This document shows, piece by piece, positions 1-7,532 of a stretch of 12,137 bases of DNA. The stretch's first letter is position 1. Every line of letters begins with the position of its first letter. Source of the stretch: Isohypsibius dastychi (lineage: Eukaryota; Tardigrada; Eutardigrada; Parachela; Isohypsibiidae); the NCBI GenBank assembly GCA_034696485.1, contig JAQIWT010001159.1, positions 1 to 12,137 on the forward strand, read 5' to 3'. A program made the position numbers and the translations under genes. The notes beneath the pieces are model-generated. The model ran no database searches and was not told where the DNA came from. It saw nothing but the letters and a program-made list of their open reading frames with translations.

Positions 1-1
1 T

Positions 2-1383
2 TCACCGGAAGTTGGTTATTGGCAGTATTCACGTCAGGCTGTTTTCGGGGAAATTATACCGAAAGTTTTGTTGGTATGCGGACTGAAGATTTTCCTTCAC
101 GAAAATGCCTCGTGTAACGATTTTCGATTGCAGCCGTTTCTATACTCTCTTTTCGCGGTGATTGCGACCACTGCCGTCTTGTTCTGGAAGGGAGAATTCT
201 ACATCGGAAGTCTTAGTGCCCATCGTCGTATTCTCGATGTATTTTCGGCTCCGAATATCACTGGAATTCTCCGGAAATTCAAAATTTTGACGTGGGAAAT
301 AATTCACTGGGCTTGTGAACATTTTCTATCATTCCCTGGAATTGTGTTCCTGGCCATCTTGTTGGTCCTCTTCATTCTTCCGGTCTTCTTCCCTATCGCC
401 GATGTTGTCGCTGTTTGGATCCGGTGCCATTTCATGACGTTTGCGCTAATTCAGAGCTGGAAATTAGATTTGACGATTGTTAAACGATCGGTGACATCTT
501 TGACCAACGTTGCTGACTTGCCATTTCTGGACGTGCTCGATTTACCACCCGTGTTGACTGAATTGCGGAAAACTGGATGGCGTTGGTCCGCTTATTTGGA
601 ACTTCAACTTCTGGCCGGTGTGCAAGAAAAGCTGAGAAAAGATCCGAATTATCTTCGAGAATTTTTCGGAATGCGCCACCAGTCACGAGATTTGATGAAG
701 CTCGATAATCTTATCCAGTTCTGGTTGGTTCCGGTTCGTAATTATGTCAAATCAATGGAAAAGACAAACCTGGAACTGTCTCTTAACGCGGAACAGTCCA
801 GAAAATCTGATGTGAGTGTACCACTTATATTCTGCCGTTTTGTTTGCAGCGGCATTTTTCGCAGGGTTTTTCATCGTGGATGTTGGATCGTCTTTTCGCC
901 TTTTATCAGATTTATGACGAAAGTTTCGTGGTTTGGGAGCAAGATTTCTTGGGAAGCGAAAATGCTCGGACAGTCGGATCGTCATTCCAAATTGTTGCAC
1001 ATCTGAAACTGCTGATCCAGTTCGTCATTGTCAGTAAAACATTTGACAATCAGCAGATTATGGCGAACCGGTACGATATGATTCTGGAACAAGTGGGAGC
1101 TTTGGTCTGCATCCTTCGCAATTCCGAGAAGAGCACTACGGCTCAATTTGGTGATGCTACCCTTCTTCGCGCATCCTCTAATCTGGAATCTGGCATAAGA
1201 TTTCATCTCAAATGGTATCGCCAGCTTGTACACATTGCTGAAATTTATTTGGATGATATGCTGAGAGTGATCAACAAAGATGTCGGGGAGATGCATTTCA
1301 AAGAATATCCGGCCGTCATGTCATTTCTAGAGAACTTCAAACTAACTGAAAAGGACACGGAAAACGCTGGCGAAGAATTGTAG
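2..1383 (+). CDS. NDC1: Nucleoporin NDC1, C-terminal part (5' end outside the window)
   Basis: Proposed exons are 2-73, 134-811 and 865-1383, giving 422 residues up to a TAG stop. Human NDC1 has about 670, so the N-terminal membrane helices are missing. NDC1 is a transmembrane nucleoporin that anchors nuclear pore complexes in the pore membrane. Visible here are two hydrophobic segments (PFLYSLFAVIATTAVLFW near residues 25-42, and a long one starting FLSFPGIVFLAILL), then a soluble region. That region has the helical pattern I recall for the NDC1 C-terminal domain: an ELQLLAGVQEKLR...REFF block, an FQIVAHLKLLIQFV...FDNQQ block, then ILEQVGALVCIL and a final LESGIRFHLK...YLDDML...FLENF block. 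Identification rests on this recalled pattern, not on an alignment. The intron at 812-864 could instead end at 849 (acceptor TTTGCAG), which adds five residues. The intron at 74-133 is a multiple of three with no stop, so it might be retained. Confidence 0.62.
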
Positions 1384-2075
1384 ATTTGTCTCGAAGTGTC
1401 CGTGCTCACTTGATCATTCCTGGCTCGACTCTGGAGTATGGATATGCATTTTATTAGCTGAGCTTAATTTCAGAGAACCGTGTCTTTCTCGTCGAATACA
1501 GTTTCAGTGATATTTTTCTGTTGCGGTCAAAGGCGATAAAAAAACAAGTTAATATTTTCTCTGTGGTCACAGATTTCATTGATTTTCCTCCGTTATACGA
1601 CACCTTTCCGAAACCCCAGAGGTCACCAGCAGCGCCATCTTAGCCTACGCGTTTCCATTTCCTCCCCATTCGGATAAATTAGAATTTCGAATTCAAAGTT
1701 GTTTGACAGGTAGAAACGCCCAAGGAAGATCAAAGGTTGCAAAAATCTTCCGGAAACAGATAGTCGGCTGCTCTAACATTCGACTGCGTCCGTGACCCGC
1801 CTTTTTACTGTGAATGCATGACGTCACTAGTAGTATCAAAATGTTGGCAATTGGCATCAGACAAGCAGGGCAGGCGAGACGTTCCAGCTCTCCTGTGGAT
1901 CTCGCTCCATTTTATCGATTGTGCTTGTTGGGGCGAGCAACTGATGATCTCTAGGAAGAGCAACTACCATATGCGTATCTGGAGAATCCAGATTTGAATA
2001 CCATCTGAAAACCGCGATCCCTGGAAATCTTCTTTTCGGGTTTGTTGTGGTTTGTCTGGAAATCAACTGGACACG
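1384..2075. other. Intergenic region between NDC1 and V-ATPase subunit a copy A1
   Basis: These 692 bases should hold the NDC1 3' UTR and the promoter and 5' UTR of the V-ATPase A1 gene. Open frames on either strand here are short and show no recognisable protein. I saw no canonical AATAAA signal after the NDC1 stop. The one site that stands out is a palindromic TGACGTCA at 1819-1826. No tRNA-like fold or repeat was noticed. Confidence 0.5.
1819..1826. promoter_or_regulatory. Candidate CRE/ATF site upstream of V-ATPase A1
   Basis: The eight bases TGACGTCA match the full palindromic cAMP-response element bound by CREB/ATF bZIP factors. The site lies 250 bases upstream of the A1 start codon, between two plus-strand genes, where a promoter is expected. 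The match is exact, but an eight-base motif can occur by chance and nothing shows that it is bound. Confidence 0.3.
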
Positions 2076-5000
2076 ATGGGCTCGCTCTTTCGCAGCCAGG
2101 AAATGACCTTGTGTCAGCTGTTTCTTCAATCCGAAGCAGCTTATGCTTGTGTTTCGGAACTTGGGGAGCTTGGACTAGTTCAGTTTCGTGACGTGAGTAC
2201 CATTTTCGGCACATATCTTGTTTTCATGTTTCGCTTTATTGTCGATTGATTGAAGTTCGTGATTTTATTTTGGTTTTACTTGTTTTATGTCTAATTTGAG
2301 TTTTCGTTCAGCTCAATCCGGATGTCAATGCTTTTCAACGGAAATTCGTCAATGAAATTCGCCGTTGTGATGAAATGGAGCGAATTTTACGTTAGCAAGC
2401 ACATTTCACGTTTTTTCGTTGCGTGGCTCGTTTGTAGCTATGTTGTCCAACAGGATTTCTGGACAAAGAAATCCGGAAAGATGGAATTCCCGTTTTGGAA
2501 ACTGGTGAAAACCCGGAGGCGCCACAACCGCGAGGTAAATTTTCAAGGGCTGATTTCCCTCCATCCTGGTTAACAACTTTTTCTTGGCTGCTTTCAGAAT
2601 TAATCGATTTGGAGGTGAATAAGAACTGGATTTGCTCCTGCTCTGTCCGGAAGCAACAGTCTGTGGAATATCAGTCGTGCCAAAAATAAAAATGTATTTT
2701 TTTCTTAGGCCACGTTTGAAAAGTTGGAAAATGAGATGAAGGAAATCAATAACAATTCGGAGGCGCTGAAACGGAACTATCTTGAACTTAGCGAGCTGAA
2801 GCATATACTTCGAAAAACGCAGCATTTCTTTGACGAAGTACGGTCTGCTTTTTTTGTGATGTATATTCCACATTGATGTTCTCCTCTTACAGATGCAGCA
2901 GGATACGACAAATCCGATGAGACCGGAAGAAAACGCCGGTCTTTTGCAGCCGGGTTCTGAAGGTATTCAGGAGATCCATGCTAGTTCTCTGAAACTGGGG
3001 TGAGGGTTAAACCGTCGATATGGATTTCGCGGATCTCATGCAGCTACTTTAGGTTTGTCGCTGGCGTTATCCTGCGAGAGCGAATTCCAGCTTTCGAACG
3101 GATGCTTTGGCGTGTTTGCCGTGGGAATGTGTTTCTGCGCCATACTGAAATTGAAACCCCACTGGAAGATCCACACACTGTATGCAAGACCCGTAACGTG
3201 TTTCTTTGTCGTTTGAATGTACTTATTTTATAGGGAAATGAAGTATTTAAATCGGTCTTCATCATTTTCTTCCAAGGTGATCAACTCAAAAACCGAGTTA
3301 GAAAAATCTGCGAAGCGTAAGTGCCACTTCGGTTTCCGGATTGACAACCAATTTTAAATTGTCTCTTAGCTTTCGAGCAACCTTGTATCCTTGTCCCGAA
3401 ACACCCGCCGAGCGACGTGAAATGGCTTTTGGCGTGATGACCCGCATCGAGGATTTAACTACTGTGAGTTCCTTAGTTTCATATTTAGAATTACCGTACT
3501 TTATTTGTCTCATTGATCAGGTGTTAGGCCAAACTCAAGATCATAGACATCGGGTGCTCGTGGCTGCTGCGAAGAACATCAACTTGTGGTATATGAAGGT
3601 TAATAAAATCAAGTCCATCTACCACACCCTGAACCTCTTCAACTTGGATGTTACCCAAAAATGCTTGATTGGTGAATGTTGGTGTCCGGTTATTGATCTT
3701 GACCGAATCCGAATGGCTCTCCGACGTGGAACGGTATTTTTGCTGCTTTTCGGTTTAGCTAAGTGAGTTAATTAACCAAGTTTTACTGCTGTTAGGAGCT
3801 TAGTGGTGCAACTGTTCCATCCATCCTGAATCGTATGGACACGGCGGAAATTCCGCCAACGTACCACAAAACGGACAAGTTCACAGCCGGCTTCCAAGCT
3901 ATTGTGGATGCGTATGGAATGGCTAATTACCGTGAAGTTAACCCAGCACCATTCACCGTGATCACCTTCCCGTTTCTCTTTGCTGTAATGTTTGGGGATT
4001 CGGGACATGGACTGATTATGACCTTGTTGGCATTGTTCTTGGTGTGGAAAGAGAACTGGCTCATTAGCCGAAAGATTGAGGGCGAAGTAAGTTTTGCAGT
4101 AGCTTTGAAGACGCATCTGTCATGATTTTGATTTAATGCTAGATTTTCAACACCATCTTTGGCGGTCGGTATATTATTCTTCTTATGGGAATATTCAGCA
4201 TTTACACGGGCATAATCTACAACGATTTCTTCAGTAAATCGATGAATATATTTGGAACACGTTGGAGCGTGAAACGCGAATATACAGAGTGAGTTTCCAG
4301 CGATATTTAACCAGAATGCAACAGTTTGTGTAACTAGTTGAAAAGTTGGAAAGTTGTACTTTTTCGTTGCCGTGATCTTCTTGTTATAACTTTTGCCATA
4401 GGTTGGCCAATATGCCTCTCAGTGCCGAGCCATGGGAGTCGAATTTCAATCTGGATCCTTTGTATGACTTCCGTAATGCCAGCGGTCCTTATCCTCTTGG
4501 CTTGGATCCGATTTGGGCTCTGAGCACAAACAAAATCTCGTTCATCAATTCTTTCAAAATGAAAATGTCGGTCGTCCTCGGAGTGATGCAGATGAGCTTC
4601 GGAATTCTCCTCAGCTGCTACAACCATCTGTAGGATTTATTTTACTCTTATGGTTTCATTTCCGGTTATCAAATCCTTTTAGGTTTTTTGGGAGAATGTT
4701 GAATGTCATATGCGAGTTTATCCCACAAGTTATCTTCCTGCTTTGCTTGTTTGGATACTTGGTCATCCTGATATTCTACAAGTGGACAAACTTCACTGTC
4801 CATGAAAGTGGATGCGCTCCCAGCTTACTCATTGGCTTGATTAACATGTTCCTCTTCAAATACACCGATAATCCACCTGATGATGCGAATGGAAAACCGT
4901 GCTTGAAATACCAGTTTTACGATGGACAGGTAAGTTCTTACAGATAAATCTTTTCTTCTCCAAGTGAAGAACCATGTTTTCTATTTGGTTTACAGAAAGG

Positions 5001-5842
5001 ATTTCAGTCGTTCTTGGTCCTGGTTGCTTTGGCTTGCGTGCCGTGGATGTTATTCGTGAAACCGTATATTTTGAACAAGCGATTCAAACAATCGGTTAGT
5101 ATTTGTTTTTTACCGACATTCCGCGGGAAACCAAACGACAGATGTTTGTACGGTAGCACATGAGCCTGCCAACCGGCGATTCTGCTGATGAGACTAATCA
5201 CAACGGAGTGGCGAAGGCCGATCATGGTGGCGGTCATGGAGATGAACATGGAGCTGGCGTAAGATTATCGTTCGCATATGACCTTTTGAGATAACCTGTG
5301 GTTTTTTAGTTTGATTTCGGAAATATTATGATTTACCAAACAATTCATACGATCGAATTTTGCCTCGGAGTTGTGAGCAACACGGCTTCCTATCTTCGAC
5401 TGTGGGCTCTCAGTCTGGCTCATGCGCGTAAGTTTGACGCGGGTTGTTTGGTTGGATCCCGGTGTAATTTTAATGAGTTGATAGAACTGTCGGAAGTGTT
5501 GTGGACGATGATCATGAAGTTCGCTTTTATGGTGAATGGATGGGGTGGATTCTTCCTGATTTTTATCCTCTTTGCTGTTTGGGCCGGATTGTCCTTATCT
5601 ATTTTGATCTTCATGGAGGGGATGAGCGCTTTCTTGCATGCGCTGCGTTTGCATTGGTAAGCTCGTTATCGCTTGTTTTTATATCGAACACTCTCGAATA
5701 GTATCGAACGTCGATAAAAAATTTTGTTTCTCTCGTTTCCAGGGTGGAGTTCCAGAACAAATTCTACAGTGGTCAAGGATATGCATTTCAACCCTTTTCG
5801 TTCAAGAACATGATTGACTTCAACAAACTGGCCGAAGATTAA
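2076..5842 (+). CDS. ATP6V0A: V-type H+-ATPase V0 subunit a, tandem copy A1
   Basis: Complete gene of 19 exons, 849 aa. Exons: 2076-2192, 2312-2390, 2454-2534, 2598-2614, 2709-2837, 2893-2999, 3053-3179, 3234-3316, 3370-3463, 3521-3733, 3796-4086, 4143-4288, 4402-4629, 4683-4929, 4996-5094, 5157-5258, 5310-5427, 5485-5656, 5743-5842. Subunit a joins the V1 stator to the V0 ring and carries the proton half-channels. Family landmarks in order: [20 protein letters not shown] at the start, [76 protein letters not shown] at the first helix (about residues 401-419), [21 protein letters not shown] and the ending ALRLHWVEFQNKF. Arg750, His758, Glu804 and Arg814 keep the spacing of yeast Vph1 R735, H743, E789 and R799, so the proton path looks intact. 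The start fits because the first Met opens the family's usual N-terminus. Exon 16 encodes a His/Gly-rich linker. Introns run from 51 to 119 bases. Confidence 0.96.
2598..2614 (+). other. 17-base microexon (exon 4) of V-ATPase A1
   Basis: This exon supplies two bases of a split Glu codon plus Leu-Ile-Asp-Leu-Glu, completing the E-(M/L)-IDLE motif typical of subunit a. It lies between introns 2535-2597 (ending CTTTCAG) and 2615-2708 (ending TTCTTAG). Copy A2 has an exon of exactly the same length and phase at 7978-7994, which supports the call. Confidence 0.9.
5397..5399 (+). other. Codon for the essential proton-path arginine of A1
   Basis: This CGA codon encodes Arg750 inside [13 protein letters not shown]. 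By position and spacing it corresponds to yeast Vph1 Arg735, the residue that faces the c-ring glutamate and is required for proton transport. His758, Glu804 and Arg814 follow at +8, +54 and +64, the same spacing as in yeast. Confidence 0.85.
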
Positions 5843-6201
5843 CCAGGGGCTCCGTTGGAAATTACCTACAAGATAGTCTAGTCTTATCTGTCACAAATCA
5901 AACATGTTCCTCGCGAGTCGTTCCTCTTAACTATGTTCCTTCGTCGTGTGATGTGACGCCTTGGTAATATTCCTTCAACAGCTGGTTCCTGATTATTTAA
6001 TGTTTAAATAATATTTTATCGTTTATTGGGTTTTAATACCCCAAAAATCTTTAAATCGCCTCTCGTTTTGGCTTCTCGTAAAATATGTTAATTTTCATTC
6101 GTCACTTGTGCTTGAACTTGAAGTGGACTAGGCCAGTCCTTCTTGTAAGTCTGTAATAAACTGATAACAAGAAACTTGGTTTGTTCATCCACATTACGAG
6201 C
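5843..6201 (+). other. 3' UTR of V-ATPase A1 and short spacer to the next gene
   Basis: These 359 AT-rich bases separate the A1 stop from the start of the unknown membrane-protein gene. No convincing coding sequence is present on either strand. AATAAA at 6155-6160 is the only canonical polyadenylation hexamer. It is 313 bases after the A1 stop and only about 41 bases before the next start codon, so the two transcription units may abut or overlap. Confidence 0.45.
6155..6160 (+). other. Candidate polyadenylation signal of V-ATPase A1
   Basis: Canonical AATAAA hexamer. Cleavage 10-30 bases further on would fall just upstream of the ATG at 6202. A site inside the 5' UTR of the following gene is therefore also possible, and its use by A1 is an inference. 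Confidence 0.35.
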
Positions 6202-6931
6202 ATGATGGAAAAAGTAGCTACATTTCTCGGACTGACGTTTCGTAGACTATGTTGTGCGATCACGGTCTCAGCTATAGTAAGTGACCTTTCTCCCGTTGTC
6301 AGCCACAAATCCGAGTGTTCTCTTTGTAGGTACGTACGATTACGAATGTGCTCTTCCAGAGTTCAGTTGGCTGGTGGCACACCTATTCTTTTTCCGCCGA
6401 CTATGAGAGCCCGGAAGTCTTCTACCCCATTATGTTGATGGGTAATCCTAAAGCTGATTCCAAAACGGGCACGTTGATAAAAATTACCATCCATATCAAA
6501 TTTTGCAGCAATTCGCGCCGTTTCTTGGCTAGACGTCTCCTTCTCGCTGGTTTATTTATTTCTGTTATGCCAGGCTTTGGCCGGGCTCTTGAAGGTGATG
6601 TTATTACCTGCAAGCGAATTCAAGTCCGGCATTGATGCTTTTTTTATCACAGGACCAGGAAAAACTTCTGCGTGGAGCGATATTCTTTACGATACCGTTT
6701 TGTTGTTTATGGCGAGCTCTTGTCATTGTATTGTACATTTGTGTCGCTACCGAACAACATCGCGAGTTGTTTGTGTATTACTTCAATAGACCGGCACTTA
6801 TCTTGTGCATTTTGCTGTCTATTGTTTTCTTCCCGGTTGATGTCGTCACGTTTCTTGCGTTGCGGAAACAGTATCATAAGTACAAGTTGGGCATTGGTCA
6901 CCCGTTATCTGATATTCTTAACGGTGATTAA
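6202..6931 (+). CDS. Unrecognised four-helix membrane protein (183 aa)
   Basis: Exons 6202-6276, 6330-6441, 6509-6594 and 6653-6931 join in frame, with GT-AG introns of 53, 67 and 58 bases, to a TAA stop. This gives 183 residues starting MMEKVATFLG. I do not recognise the family. Four hydrophobic stretches are visible: about 13-33, 66-88 (WLDVSFSLVYLFLLC), 100-124 (AIFFTIPFCCLW..LVIVLYICVAT) and 139-162 (ALILCILLSIVFFPVDVV). A polar, aromatic-rich loop (GWWHTYSFSADYESPE) lies between helices 1 and 2, and a basic segment (RKQYHKYK) follows helix 4. No signal peptide cleavage site or catalytic motif stands out. The layout suggests a small tetraspan protein with a short polar tail. The gene sits between two tandem V-ATPase subunit a genes on the same strand, which by itself does not show a shared function. 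The frame stays open across three proposed splice junctions, so I trust the gene more than any function. Confidence 0.72.
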
Positions 6932-7353
6932 TGGCAGCTAAATTTAATTAGCAACTTAAAAAATGTCGCAAATGTGTTACTCTTTTGGGCATTCAGATTT
7001 TGGGTTTCCTTTCATTGATTTTCATTTGCGTCATCATAAAAGGTCAAAGAGTGTTTTGTTACGCTTCGTTGATGCTGAATGTTGAGATGCCACTCAAATC
7101 CCTGTACCGTGCAAAGTGCTGACTGCCAGCAACTGGTTGAGACCGGTTTCAAAAGAAACTCCGTCGTCCGTATATCAGATCTTGTGTGCGTCTACCTTTG
7201 AAGATCAATGTGTCTGATAACTCAAGGCGTACCAATAACTACATTCATACCTCAACATTCTCCATTTTGACGGGAATTCAGTCCTATGGTCAAAGATCAT
7301 CTGGACTCTTTCGACTGCTATATTTCACTGGATTCGGACTGGTCAATCAACAG

Positions 7354-7507
7354 GTGGGAATTTTTGGGAAATTTGAATGGTTGTTGTTTTTGACAATGAA
7401 GAATGATTTTTTTCTCGTCACATGATCAGTTTTTTGGTCACGTTCTTGTCGGAGGTGGTGAATTAATCCGACGCTCATGTACAGTAATATTGTTTTTTGG
7501 TTTCTAG
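7354..7507 (+). other. Possible 5' UTR intron of V-ATPase A2
   Basis: The sequence reads CAG|GTGGGA at the left edge and a T-rich run ending TTTCTAG at the right edge, 25 bases before the A2 start codon. Both match splice consensus and would remove 154 bases from the leader. No coding constraint supports it. The acceptor could equally be a trans-splice site if the organism uses spliced leaders. Confidence 0.35.
7417..7426. promoter_or_regulatory. Candidate TFEB/MITF-type E-box upstream of V-ATPase A2
   Basis: GTCACATGAT contains TCACATGA, the MITF/TFE M-box-type E-box. MiT/TFE factors (TFEB in mammals, HLH-30 in nematodes) are known to control V-ATPase and lysosomal genes. The site is 107 bases from the A2 start codon, inside the possible leader intron. 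The core is CATGTG, not the stronger CACGTG. Confidence 0.3.
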
Positions 7508-7532
7508 ATAGTTGAGACCAGCGCTCTTGAAG

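Larger units (their letters stand above)
6932..7532 (+). other. Intergenic region and probable 5' UTR of V-ATPase A2
   Basis: This 601-base region holds the 3' UTR of the preceding gene and the promoter and leader of A2. Open frames are short and resemble no protein I know. A donor-like CAG|GTGGGA at 7353/7354 and an acceptor-like TTTCTAG at 7507 could bound a 154-base intron in the A2 leader, ending 25 bases before the ATG. An E-box-like site lies at 7417-7426. Confidence 0.45.

Noticed and set aside
2406-2873. A 155-codon open frame on the minus strand across A1 exons 3-5.
   Set aside because: It lies opposite well-supported coding exons and introns, resembles no protein and crosses splice signals; it is a shadow frame.
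4009-4011. A1 has Ser in FGDSGHG where A2 has Leu and other family members have Met or Phe.
   Set aside because: This position is variable among animal subunit a isoforms, so the change does not suggest loss of function.
7186-7425. A 79-codon plus-strand frame in the spacer before A2, considered as a small gene.
   Set aside because: The composition is not protein-like and it overlaps the likely leader and donor site of A2. No homology is recognised.
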